Of a stretch of 64,000 nt of DNA, positions 24,071 through 34,982 are shown in pieces (positions within the stretch are counted from its first letter, which is position 1; each line of letters starts with the position of its first letter). This DNA is from Aselliscus stoliczkanus (lineage: Eukaryota; Chordata; Mammalia; Chiroptera; Hipposideridae): positions 31,930,352 to 31,994,351 of the forward strand of contig CM066728.1 in the NCBI GenBank assembly GCA_033961575.1. Direction: 5' to 3'. The notes under the pieces were generated by a model. The model saw only the letters and a list, made by a program, of their open reading frames with translations. It was not told the DNA's origin and ran no database searches. The translations under genes and the position numbers were made by a program.

Positions 24071-25079
24071 ACCACACCTCTAGCAGATTCCCTCTGGAAT
24101 CAGAAGTTAAGTTGTTAGAATGTTTTACCCTGATTTTTTCAGGTTATCTCACTGCTGATAAAGCATGTTTGTGGCTCCCCCTTAGGACCCACTACCAACT
24201 TTGCAGGAAACTTCTCTGTCCTGACACTGATACCTCCAAAGCTTGGAGGTGGCATTCATCTCTCTTTACTCAGGCTGCTCTATTCTCAGTGCTCCAAGAA
24301 CCTTAAATATAAGGCTTCACTGTTTCTCCACTGAACTTCAAAGCCCTTGTGAAAACTGACCCCCAACGTTGTCCTTATGTCTAGAGTTCCCAGAGCAAAC
24401 ATGAAAATTAGGCCTTGGTTAGTCTGCAAGGTCAGTTTCAAATGGGTGGCACACACATAAACCCATGAGAGCTTGACAGCTGCCATTCTGGACTTTACCC
24501 TGCGTCTGCCATGAGGAAAATGGCATGTAAACTCAGTCCTCAACAGGTGTTGAGAAAATATCTCAGCATAACAAGAGAATAGAGATTCCTCCCCACACCC
24601 TGTAATCTTTGATAGTATCAACTCCCTGCCCCTGATTACTGGTGCAACCAAATCCTGGCGTAGCCAATCCCTAACTTTCGCTAAGAGCTGTCTTCAGCCC
24701 GCCAACCCACTTTCCAGAAAGTACAGCACTATGACAACTTGAACCTACCAGTGAATAAATGGCCAGAGGTCATTTAGAGGGTTAGCTTTCAGTTCTGCAA
24801 AACCTATAAAGCAAATTAAAAAAAAAATACAAGAGCTTGGAGTCACCCGGGTAACGGGCTAAAATAATAACTAATTTTGACCAGTGGATGAAATCGTTGC
24901 TTTAAATTTTGGAAAACCTCTACAAGAAAAAGCAAGTCATTGGGAATTCATGTGAGAAGTCATTGGTCAAATATGACAATGAGGGCCCATCTCACCGAGA
25001 CAGGTCCCATCATCACTCCCGCTATGACAATAACTAAGCAATCTTTCTTGGGGTTTCTTTAAATCTTTAAGAAATCATT
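24071..25079. other. Unique non-coding sequence
   Basis: No gene or repeat is recognised before the AT-rich L1 block. Confidence 0.5.
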
Positions 25080-26490
25080 TCAGATTTTTTTTTCCCCATG
25101 TAGGTCTTACACATTTTTTTATTTAGTTTATTTCTGGGTAGCTTAGAGTTTTATAAATGTCATCTTTTTTTTTTCTCATGACATTTTTGCAATTACTTAT
25201 TAAAGGGGTCTAGCATTGGGCCAACATGCTGAATTCTCTTATTAGTTCCAATCATTTTTCAGTTGATTTGCATGGATTTTCTAAAGAGACATATTGACAG
25301 CAAGTAAAAAGTTTTGTCTTGTCTTTGTCAATGTTCATAAGTTTTATTTCTTTTACTGTTTTATTCCATTAGCTAGGTGTTGTACAATAGTGCTAGTGTG
25401 TCTTTGTGATTTCAAACTAGTCATTCACCATTGAATATGATGTTTTGTAGGGTTTTTTTCCTTTATTAAAATGAACCTGTTTTCATTTATTTTATATATT
25501 AAGTGGTTTTATGAGTGAGTCTTTGTTAAATTCATTAATTTTTTTTCTAAATCTATCAAGATGATGTTACGATTTTTCTTAATTTTTAGATCAAATGAAT
25601 CACGTTAATAGATTTCCTAATGTTGAAATATCCCGGCATTCCAAGGATAAGCCCTACTTAATTAAGCTGTATTATTCTTTTAGTATACAAATGGATTTAA
25701 TTTGCTAATGTTTTATTTAGGATTTTTGTATCTTTGTTCATAAATGTGGTTGATCTATAGTTTTCTTTTCCCAAGATCTCTTTGCTTAATCTTGGTGTAT
25801 GGGTATATGAAAACCTCATGAATTGAGAAGCTTCCAAATTTATTCTATATTCTCCAAGAAGTGACATAATCCCCAAATTTCTGTTCCTTGATGATCTGAG
25901 CTTTATGACTAACTCTGAATAATTTTTAAATGTGTTTGCAATTATTTATCTCTCTTAGGTCAATTTTAGAAATTATATTTACCAGGACATTACCTATTTT
26001 TAAATCTAGATTTCCAAATTTATTTAATGAAGTTGAACAAGGTATGTTTTATGTTTTAAGTATCCTAACAGAATATATGTCCTTTCTTATTTCTAATTCT
26101 TCATTAACTTACTCCTTGCATAATTGGAGTTGCAAAGCCTTGATCAATTATTCTGTTTTCCTTTTATTTCATTAACTCCTGCATTTTCACATGTTTATTA
26201 ATTATTTTCTTATACCTTTTGGGAAGTTGACCTTATGATTTGTTATTTATCTTCTTAACTCATAAGTTTAGTTCATTTAAAAAAAATCTTTCTGATTATC
26301 TAATTTGGACATTTAAAGTTATAAAATGTCCTCTGAGTTTCATTGTGCATGCATCACACAAGCTGTTTGTTTTAATACTCTGCTCACATTTTCATTTATC
26401 TCCAAGTTATCTGTAATTTGAGTATGATTTTCTCCTTAACCCAGGAGTTATTTAAAAGTATGTTAAAATTTCCTGGTAGATGTATCTAGA
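25080..26490 (-). mobile_element. Old L1, ORF2 region, antisense
   Basis: The AT-rich sequence reads as a heavily mutated reverse complement of the L1 ORF2 reverse-transcriptase region. Examples are attagttccaatcatttttc, ttgtctttgtcaatgttcat and ttccaaggataagccctac. The open frames in it are short and mutated. It abuts L1 sequence of the opposite orientation at about 26490. Confidence 0.6.
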
Positions 26491-27480
26491 CTATATAAAG
26501 ACTCCTATAAATCGATAATGAAAGATAATTCATTGTAAAATGGGCAAAAAGTTGAATAGGCAACTCACAAAGGAAGCTATCTGAATGGCCGATAAACATG
26601 TGAAAAGCTATTCACCATTAGTAGTTATTGGGTAAATGTAAATTAAAACTACAATGACATACCACTTGACATCTACTAAATGGCTGCCATTTAAAAGATG
26701 TAAAATATCTGATGTTGGTGGGAAAGTGGAGCAAACACTCTCGTACATTGCCAGTGAAAGTACAAAAATGGCACAAGCACTTTGGAAAAGAGTGGTAGTT
26801 TTTGGCAGTTACTAATAAAATTAACTATATCCTATCCTGAAAACCATAGATTCTATTACTAAAGATATACCCTAGGGAAACGAATGCATGTGTTCAGAAA
26901 AACCTTTGTACAAGAATGTTTATATTAGATTTATTTACAATAACCCAAAACTGAAAACTTGGTTACCAGACAGTAATATATCCATACAAACTATAATTCA
27001 TAAAATTTGATTGCATTAAAATTTATGACTTGTATAGCTCAAAAATACCATAAACAAAATGTGAAGGCAAATCAAAGACAAGGAGAAGATATTGTAATGC
27101 ATATGGCTGACAAAAGGTTACTATCCAAATTTATAAAGAAAGTCTACATATCAGTAAGAACAAGCCAAAATGTATACATGTGTGGACAGATGGCAGGAAC
27201 AGGCCATTCCCATTATAAACTGAAATAGCCAAAAAAAACACATATAAAGATGCTCAACCTCATTAGTAAGCAAGGTAACACAAGATACAATAACAATGAG
27301 ATAAAATTTTATACCTGATATACTGGCAAAAAAATTTAAGTCTAATAGTATCACGATTTGGTAATGGGAACTCTAACACTAAAGATAATTTAATTGGAAG
27401 AGCAATGAGGCAGTAGTTAGTAAAATGAAATAAGCACATACTCTTTGACTCAGAATTTTTACTCCTTGGTGTATACTGTA
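26490..27480 (+). mobile_element. Old L1, ORF2 end and 3' region, sense
   Basis: 'cgataaacatgtgaaaagct', 'aattaaaactacaatgacat' and 'gttggtgggaaagtggagc' follow the plus-strand L1 region just before and after the ORF2 stop. From about 27000 a second, similarly old L1 fragment repeats the motif set (gatgctcaacctcattagta, acaataacaatgagat). Confidence 0.65.
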
Positions 27481-27810
27481 GAACTAATGCTTTCCAAACT
27501 TTTCCACATTATGGTCCCAAGTGAGTTTACCTAACATGTGAATCTCTCCCTTTCACTAGGGGAAATGTAACCCATTTATATATATTATGATTACTAATAT
27601 GACTCAGTGTACTTCTACAATCTTATGTTTTCCATGTATCCCACTTTTGAAAAAAATCTGTTAGTTTTCCCTTTCTTGCTATCTTTTAAAATTGATTTTG
27701 AATTCCTTGAATATTTTTCCTCCAGTAGTTTAGACATTAGACATCCTATTTGTATTTTTTTTTCTGGTGCTTTTTCTTACATTTTTAACACTCATTTAGG
27801 AATATATATT

Positions 27811-28242
27811 GGGCCGGCCGAGTGGCGCATTGGTTAAGAGCTGGTTTGGGGATGCCAGCGGCCTGGTTGGGATCCCACATGAGGGCCAGTGATGCTGCCC
27901 TCTACAGCTAACAACAGCTCCACCTGGAGCCGGGCTGTGCGAGCCCTGGCGATGGTGTAGGCTGCAGCCCCTGCTTCAGTGGGCTGCCATAGGCTACAGT
28001 GAATGGCCTGCAGCCAGCATGAGCAGCTGGTAGCCAGCGTGAGCTGCTAATAGACGCGGTGAGCGACCATTCAGAGGCCGGCGTCGGATCTGCCTCATCT
28101 AGGAAGAGCGCAATGACAATACCAACATGGGCCAGTGAAGCAACGTCCTCTGCAACTAGACTGAAGAACAAAAAGACAACAACTTGTCTGTTCCCCTTCC
28201 CCGGCTCCCCAAGGCTGTTCCCCTCCCCCAATTCCCCAATAA

Positions 28243-28245
<3 letters not shown>
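27811..28245 (+). mobile_element. Long tRNA-derived SINE, intermediate subfamily
   Basis: Begins gggccggccgagtggcgcat and ends ccccaataaaatatt. It keeps the 7-nt segment in 'ccaacatgggccagtgaag' that young copies have lost, but lacks the 9-nt segment found in the oldest copies. The usual tail TCTTT plus poly(A) is replaced by a (TA)n microsatellite. The flanking target duplication is probably aatatatat. Confidence 0.9.

Positions 28246-28292
<47 letters not shown>
28246..28292. repeat. (TA)n microsatellite at the SINE tail
   Basis: About 46 bp of uninterrupted AT dinucleotide directly at the 3' end of the SINE. It probably grew from the A-rich tail and the AT-rich target duplication. Confidence 0.95.
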
Positions 28293-28294
<2 letters not shown>

Positions 28295-28789
28295 CTATGA
28301 ATTTCTTGTACTTGTCAATATCTAATATCTCTATAATTTCCCTGAAAAGCTATCTATTGATTTGATACAATTACAGTATTAGTTTGCTTTCACTTTCCTC
28401 TCTATCCCAAATCATTTGGAGTTTAGTACTAATTTAGTTCTACTAAGTATGTTTTAACATTATGCTATCAAAAGCTTTTTAGATGTAGTTATTAATTCTA
28501 TGGGTTTATTCGTGTACCAGTTTCTTGATAGTTGTTGACCAGTTTCTTAGGTTCATTTTTCTTCTTGCTAGAAACAACAGAGTATATCTGCTCAGATAGA
28601 GTCTGTGGGTGGTCATGTTTCAATTCCTTGCATGTCATTTATTTTATTTTGTCCTTCAACTCTAATGTCATTTTGGCTCAGCATAAAATTATGATTCTCT
28701 GCAGCCATTTTCTTTCCTGCATTGGAAAAACCAATCAATTCCCCTCAAATGCTGTCTTTTTGGTCTACTGCTACTTTTCCTTAGATTTC
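28293..28789. other. AT-rich non-coding sequence, possibly more old L1
   Basis: Composition continues that of the preceding L1 block, but I cannot place it in a family. No gene seen. Confidence 0.4.
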
Positions 28790-28885
28790 AGTTTAACACA
28801 TATTTGTTAAGTCCCTACTATGTGCCAAGTACATTTCTAGGTGTGGAGATATAGGGGTGACTAAGACAGGTGTGTGCTCAGTGTG
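28790..28885 (-). repeat. L2-like LINE 3' fragment
   Basis: 'aagtccctactatgtgccaa', then 'ctaggtgtggagatatagg' and tgactaagacag, is the reverse complement of the L2 3' end. Confidence 0.7.
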
Positions 28886-29540
28886 CCGGGCTCACTCCCC
28901 CCCACTCCTGTGCTTCCTGTACCTCTCCTCAGAGACGGGCCGCGGGGCTCCCCTCCCCAAGGGGAACCAATGTCTAGGATGGTTAACAGCATGGTGTGCT
29001 CTGATATTAAACAAAAAATAAAAATAAATAACAGCCATAAAACTGAGCTGTGCTGATTCCATTCCTATTCTTAGGCATTTGAATGGGGAAAAGTCCAGAG
29101 AATGAAGCTGTAAAAATAATACCGCCCTCTCTTTGGCCACCTGCCCACCAAGGGCAGAGCTTTGGGCATCTGGTCTCTCTGATAAATGCTCTTACCCAGC
29201 TCTAACTGACAAGCCACATGTTTCTCACTATCAATTTCTGTGCGATGATATTTGGGAGAGGAAAATCTAGCTTCTTGGTAAAATGATTCACTGAAGAAAG
29301 AAAATTGGGCTGGGGGTGCGGGGCATTTATTGAACCACCTGGGAGGCTTTTGCAAAATCCACCTCTGGGTCCTTAGACCTGAGCATGAGACTTGACTTCT
29401 TGGGGAGGGGTAAGGAGTGGAAATAGGGGAGCAAATACTCGTGTTTTGAAAAGGCATTTCAGGAAATTATCATCTGTATTTTATGTACTCGTATGACCAC
29501 TTTGCTACCTCAGAGTTGACAGCCACCAATGTTACCTAAC
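28886..29540. other. Unique non-coding sequence
   Basis: No gene recognised. 28890-28970 is C/G-rich but has only a few CpG. Confidence 0.5.
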
Positions 29541-29665
29541 CCTGCCGTTTTATAGATTGGAGAAACCATGGCCCAGAGGGGAAAGGTGATTGATTCATCT
29601 AAGGCCACACAGCTAGTTAATAGTGGGGACAGAATGAGACTCAAGAACACTTGATTCCTAGACCA
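29541..29665 (-). repeat. MIR SINE
   Basis: 'ccgttttatagattggagaa', then 'ctaaggccacacagctagtt', is the MIR reverse complement. Confidence 0.8.
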
Positions 29666-29699
29666 GTCCTGCCTCTGAACCTATAATTCGCCTTTAATC

Positions 29700-30760
29700 C
29701 TTGCTGTTCTGGCAATCACCTATTTACCAGGTACTCTACTGGCCATTTGACATAAAATTCTCTTTGTAATAATCGTACAAATCAAATTTTATCTCCATTT
29801 CTCACTCCCTGTCCACGTTCCTAACCTTTACATACTGTATACCCTGACATTTGGGATCTGTCACCAGCAAGCCCCTATACTTACGTATCTTGCCCTAATG
29901 GAAATTTGGTTGTCCTCTGCAAACACCACCTCATCTGCAACCTCTTGAGTGGAGGCCAATCTGGTCCTACCTCCATTCTCCTAATATCAGAGGGCTCTAG
30001 CCTGGGGTACAGGTCCTATTGTACTTGCCATTCAATTCTCTTCCTTTCTCCTTCAACATCCCCAGATCCTTGGAAATTCATGCCACATTTTATTACCTGC
30101 CACCCATACTAGCTACTGATATCTTTCTTTCATTCACTAATGACTTTAGAACCAGGTTATCCACCCCTATTCCTGGCACTACTCTTGGTGACTTATCAAC
30201 CTTGTAGAAGAGTGATCCATTCAATACCTTGCCCTCTGAGTTCTGTGACCTCCTCACCTCCAACAATCTTTCATCTCTACTCCACCTTAGTTAGCTACAC
30301 TTGCATGTTTGTGTTCTTAACCCTGTCAGACCACTCTCTGATTTCAATCAATTGACCCTATCACCTTTATATCTTTATAAAGATACAAAATAGATCCACA
30401 GGTACCTTATATCTTCACTCACCTTCTTGTTCTGCTTTATTCCATGGTTTAACATTATAATGACCGTTTTGTGAGTTCTCTTACTACTTTTCTTGCCTTT
30501 CTCTTTCCTTCAAATTCATCTGGCAAAAGTACATTCAAGATTAAACCTATATCCACATATTTTGTGACTATATCTGAGATGTTCAAAGTTGTGGTAAAAA
30601 ATGCAAAGGTGCTGGGGCATCCTTTTAAACACATTACTGCATACCCCAAACAGGAACCCAACATGCTTGGCAGTTTTATACTTGTGTAATGAGTCCACTT
30701 TCCCACTCTGTGAAAAGATTGTTTCACACCTTCCCCTCCCTCCTTAAACTTTATACATGG
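29700..30760 (+). repeat. Diverged LINE-like segment, possibly L2/CR1 type
   Basis: Around 30176-30265 the wording 'ctcttggtgacttatcaacc' then 'ccctctgagttctgtgacct' resembles the GDFN endonuclease region of a non-LTR element. The rest has matching base composition but many changes. Family assignment is uncertain and no protein can be read. Confidence 0.35.
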
Positions 30761-31874
30761 CTGTCTTAGCCTGAGTTCCCCTGGAAGCTGTGCCTGAGAC
30801 ACAGGCTTACCTGAAGGTGGTTTGTATGGGAAGTGATCCGAGATCCAGAGAAAGGGCCTGAAAAGTGAAACAGGAAAAGTGGGAAAAGAAAGATGCATGA
30901 CTGAGTTGAATGCTTCTGTGAGCAACAGAGGTCAATCCCATGGGAGCTTCTGAAGAACTTGATGGGATGGAGCTCAGATTTTTCTGCTCAGAGAATAACA
31001 TACGTGAGCATTTATCCGTAGGCATCTGTGTCCCATTGGTCAAGGGTGGCCCCTTGCATTAACTCCCCCACATCTCCAGGATGTCCCTGGGTCCCCAGGC
31101 GGGGGCCCAGTGGGTTCTGTGGGTATTTGCACAGCAGCTTCAGGGGAGCCCTGGGCAGACACTGTCATGTTACAGCTGAGTAGAGCTGTTTTTCCTTTTT
31201 TTTTTTTTTACTCTTTCTTTTGAGCAGAGCTGTTTTGAAGCATATAGGGAACTGATCCCTGCAACAGTCAGTACAGTAGGGAGTATAGCTGAGAAGACCT
31301 TTGCACCTTCGTATCTGTCATGGAACCTCTAAGTCCAACTGCATCTTTCCTCAAGGTCACAACCTCTGCCAGGACTTCACACAAGAGAATGAGTGAAACA
31401 AGCTGGTCCTCCGCCCCAGCTGACCCCAATGCCATAACTGATAGTCATCATAGATTTCTACCAGTCTCCATTTCCTTCTTCCTCAGCTAGCACTGAGCTG
31501 GTGTGAGTTGATTGCTTTATGCAATGACAGGGACATTGATCCCCCAAGAAAGCTGACCTTTAATGTCTTGCCCTTATCAGACCATGGCTGCTGAACTGCC
31601 CATTCACCATTGTTATCGGGAAAGGAAGCACTGAAAGTCACACCTGCAGAGCCGGAGTCCAGTCGTAAACCTCCCTGCCCTTGTTGGATAGTGAGCTGCA
31701 ATGCAGCCCTCCCAGCAGCAGGGGCCTAGGGCACACAGGGTCCGGGGGCACGGGCCTGAATAGAAGGTGAGAGCTAAAAAGGTCAGAGATTAGAAGGTGA
31801 AGTTTCAAACGTTTTAACAGGAGTGAGAGCAGATGCCACAGACCTTCTTCACTAACTTCACGAGAAGGGCCTGT
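30761..31874. other. Unclassified sequence
   Basis: The start (ccctggaagctgtgcctgag) looks like an old interspersed repeat, but I cannot name it. A T run of about 19 bp is at 31195-31212. No gene seen. Confidence 0.35.
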
Positions 31875-31950
31875 CTTGTATTTTTTTTCTTTTTAATTTT
31901 GTCGATCACAGTTGACATTTTATGTTAGTTTCAGGTGTATCCTGAGTACT
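31875..31950 (-). repeat. L1 3' end fragment
   Basis: 'aattttgtcgatcacagttg' followed by ttagtttcaggtgta is the reverse complement of an L1 3'UTR terminus. Confidence 0.55.
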
Positions 31951-31984
31951 TACTACATGCAGGTAGTTTAGGGGACTTGTTTCC

Positions 31985-32085
31985 ATGTAAGGGTAGCATT
32001 GTTACATAAACATTTCCCCTGTTTTCATAAGGGGAAACTGAAGCTCAGAGCAAGGAACTAAAGTGCTGAGGCTGGGGTCACCCCT
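31985..32085 (-). repeat. MIR SINE fragment
   Basis: 'aaggggaaactgaagctcag', then agcaaggaactaaag, is the MIR reverse complement, short. Confidence 0.6.
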
Positions 32086-33129
32086 AGGACTGACTCTGAA
32101 GCCCCTTCTTTGCTTTGGGGAGGTGAGGTCTATGAAGTGACATATAAGCACATTCCTTCCAAAGCCAGGATGGCTAGACCTCATTACACACATGTATATA
32201 AAATCCATACAAAATGGCATACTGAGACACGGCCAGCTACAAGGCACATTCCTTCCACCCTTTCTCCACAGTGGCTCTTTGCTTCTTTTATCACTGTTCT
32301 TTTGGGAGTGGGCGGGTCTTAGGAAGACCAATAGCATGATTCCTTCAAATCCGTCCAATGAATGCACCTTTCTTCACATCACTCTCTTCCCATGAGCCAA
32401 GTAGGTCACCCTCTCAGGGTGGATGAAGTTGGCAGGGGTGGTCAGCGAGTGCTGTGGCTGCCTCCTGTGAGGAAAGCTGGGTCTGTGCTGAGAGCAGCAG
32501 CACCACAGGAATGACAGCTGACAGCATGCGGCTAGCTGGGGAGGGGTGCAGGCGGGACCCAAATTAGAGACTCTCTCTCATGAAGGAGAGGCAGGGACAG
32601 CAGCCAAACCCCGCAGCACGCTGGTCTCACTTGAAAGTGCCAGGCAGCTGGGGGAAAAGTAATCTGATGGAGGAGCCTTAATCTGGAGATGTTTAGAGAG
32701 AACGGCAGCATACCGCAGGGAAAGCTGTCAGGTCTGCCTGCCGCCAACTCCTCAGAACCCCTCAGAGTAGGCTGCTGGGGCGGCAGCACCTGGCAAGGGA
32801 AAGCTGGGGCCTGGGGAGAGCGGCCTGGGATAGGCAGGCTGAACCCAGCCTCCAGATCCCCTGCTCCGCCCCTGGGAGTCCCTACTGATCTTGCTCGTGC
32901 AAGTGCCTCCTGTGTCCTTCCTGACCCAGCCTCTCTCCTCACGCCCCATTCTTGTCCTCTGTTTGCAGGCCCCCGTGCCATTGTTCTTCAGGATGGCAGC
33001 CAGGAGACAGCAGGAATACAGGCTTGTGCTAAGTATGGGCCTTCTCTAGCAAGGTGGGTGCTGGGACTTTCCCTGCTTCACAATCGGCTGGAGAGCACAG
33101 CCTAAGTGTGCAGATGCTGGGTAGGCTCC
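32086..33129. other. Unique GC-richer sequence
   Basis: The longest open frame (32689-33105, plus strand) is 138 codons, but it has low-complexity composition and no domain I recognise. No repeat is evident. Confidence 0.45.
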
Positions 33130-33330
33130 CTGCCTGGAGTCTGGCACTGCCGCTTTGGCCACTTCCTGGCTGTAGATCAGGGACAAGTCACTTAGTGTCT
33201 CTCTGTCTCAGGTCCCTCCACAAAACTGCAATGTGATGGTAATGATACTGCAACCTTCCTCCTAGGGTTGTGTGGACTAAAGAAAGTGATATGTATGGAG
33301 TACTTAGAGAGTGGCAGAGTTGGTATGTGT
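33130..33330 (+). repeat. MIR SINE
   Basis: 'ggcactgccgctttggccac', 'cagggacaagtcacttagtg' and 'cctcctagggttgtgtggac' follow MIR order. Confidence 0.75.
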
Positions 33331-33340
33331 TCTGAATCAA

Positions 33341-33829
33341 TTTTTTTTTTTAAAGATTTTACTGGGGAATTAGCGGAGGGAACAGTGTTGGGGGGATCAG
33401 GGAAGGGGAACAGACAAGTTGCTGTCCTTTTATTCTTCAGTCTAGTTGTGGAGGACGTCCCTTCACTGACCTATGTTGGTATTATGATCATTGCACTCTT
33501 TCCAGGTGAGGCAGATTAGTAGCCAGCCATTGAAAGGCCACTCACAACGGCTCATGGCAGCTCACACCTGGCTGCCGGCCACTCACACTAGCTGCTGGTT
33601 ATTCACGGTAGCTTACAGCACCCCACTGCAGTAGGGACTGTAGCCTATGCCGTCCCCGGCGACTCACAGCAGCCCAGCTCCAGGTTGAGCTGTTGTTCAC
33701 CGTCTTAGCTGTAGAGGGCGCAGCATCACTGGCCCTCATGTGGGATCTGAACCGGTGATCCCACTGAACTGGTGCTCAGAGCTCGCGCTCCCAGGCTAAC
33801 TCTTAACAAACAATCCACTCAGCTGGCCC
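33341..33829 (-). mobile_element. Long tRNA-derived SINE, oldest subfamily
   Basis: The reverse-complement tail is ttttaaagattttactgggg, so the AATAAA signal has become AGTAAA. It keeps both the 9-nt segment (GACGGTGAA before CAACAGCTC, sense strand) and the 7-nt segment near the middle. It is clearly more diverged than the copies at 7544, 20491 and 58620, and no clean target duplication is visible. The tRNA-like head carries extra or rearranged bases around 33755-33800. Confidence 0.85.
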
Positions 33830-33839
33830 TGTTTTAAAT

Positions 33840-33935
33840 CATTTAAGTTACTCTTCCAAACAATGCAATGCAATTTGTCACATTTTACAGGTGGGGAAAC
33901 GGGGGCTCCAAAATGAATCGGCACCTACTGGATGA
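33840..33935 (-). repeat. MIR SINE fragment
   Basis: 'cacattttacaggtggggaa' followed by acgggggctcc is the MIR reverse complement. The mariner at 33940 begins just beyond it. Confidence 0.55.
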
Positions 33936-33980
33936 CATACCAGTTGTGATAAACAAATGTGGTGTATTTAAATTTTAAAA

Positions 33981-34105
33981 ATTATTACAGTAAAAGACTC
34001 ATTGCCATTAATCCCCCTCAAAACATTCCCCCTCACTTCAAACACACTTATTCCATCCTTATTGCCACTTTCAGAAGCAGTTCTGCAAGTCCTCTTTCGT
34101 GAGTG
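33981..34105 (+). repeat. Inverted repeat, left arm
   Basis: Pairs with 34331-34454. Shared blocks include ttattaca.taaaagac, tgccattaatcc, cctcaaaa, ttattccatc and gccactttc.gaagcagttct. The match continues outward through the TIR to 33940. Confidence 0.9.
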
Positions 34106-34330
34106 TCGTTAGTATAGCCAGGACATCATGGCTGCCTCGATGTCCTGAATCGATTCAAAACGTTTACCTTTCATGGTCATTTTGACTTTGGGGAAGAGCC
34201 AGAAGTTGCATGGCACCAGATCCAGTGAATAAGGTGAATGAAGACACACCATGTTTTCATTTGACAAAAACTGCCGTACCAGAAGTGATGTGTGACACAG
34301 AGCATTGTGATGATAGAGGACAAAGTAAAG

Positions 34331-34454
34331 ACTCACGAAAGTGGACTTCCAGAACTGCTTCAGAAAGTGGCAAGAATGATGGAATAGGTGTTTTCGAAGC
34401 TAGGGGGAGTATTTTGAGGTGGATTAATGGCAGTGTGTCTTTTATTGTAATAAT
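34331..34454 (-). repeat. Inverted repeat, right arm
   Basis: The reverse complement aligns with 33981-34105 with scattered substitutions. It continues outward through 34486 and, after the SINE, 34965-34980. Confidence 0.9.
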
Positions 34455-34486
34455 TTTTTTTTTTTAATTGAAACATTCACCATATC

Positions 34487-34950
34487 ATTTTTTTGTTTGT
34501 TTTTTAAAGATTTTATTGGGGAATTGGGGGAGGGGAACAGCATTGGGGAACCAGGGAAGGGGAACAGACAAGTTGCTGTCCTTTTGTTCTTCAGTCTAGT
34601 TGTGGAGGACAACGCTTCACCGACCCATGTTGGTATCATCATTGTGCTCTTCTGAGGCAGATTGGTTGCCAGCCTCTGGACGGCTGCTCACAGTGGCTCT
34701 TGACAGCTCACTCTGGCTACCAGCCAGTCACACTGGCTGCCGGCCACTCACTGTCGCCTATGGCAGCCCATTGCAGCAGGGGCTGCAGCTATGCCGGCCT
34801 GGGGACTCCCAGCAGCCCAGCTCCAGGTGGAGCTGTTGTTCACCATCTTAGCTGTAGAGGGCAGTGTTACTGGCCCTCATATGTGGGATCTGAACCAGGG
34901 CCGCTAGCGTCCCAAGCCAGCTCTTAACCAAAGCGCCACTTGGCCAGCCC
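34487..34950 (-). mobile_element. Long tRNA-derived SINE, oldest subfamily, inside the mariner
   Basis: Tail ttttttaaagattttattgg, head end cgccacttggccagccc. The target duplication acattcaccatatc is at 34473-34486 and 34951-34964, inside the mariner terminal region. The SINE is therefore younger than the mariner copy. It keeps the 9-nt (GATGGTGAA) and 7-nt segments. Its head has CACATATGAGGG like the short SINEs. Confidence 0.92.
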
Positions 34951-34982
34951 ACATTCACCATATCGTTTGATCACACCTCATA

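Larger units (their letters stand above)
33940..34980 (-). mobile_element. Foldback mariner element with transposase C-terminal remnant
   Basis: The ends are ccagttgtgataaac at the left and, in reverse complement, tgaggtgtgatcaaac at the right, each next to TA (33938-33939; 34981-34982). The minus strand from about 34315 to 34110 encodes a broken mariner transposase C-terminal part. The motif usually written HDNA is HHNA, and PYS-DL-PC-FWLF has N where the catalytic D belongs, followed by VKMTMKGKRFESIQDIEA. Two catalytic acids are therefore lost. The left arm (33940-34105) is the natural 3' end of this gene. The right arm is an inverted copy of the same 3' end, so there is no 5' half. A SINE interrupts the right arm at 34487-34950. 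Without it the element is about 563 bp. Confidence 0.85.

Noticed and set aside
32689..33105. 138-codon open frame with a plausible start
   Set aside because: Composition is rich in G, P, A and S as expected from GC-rich sequence. Overlapping open frames on the other strand argue against coding.
34109..34336. Functional mariner transposase
   Set aside because: Only a C-terminal part remains, with two catalytic acids replaced and stops in the continuing frame.
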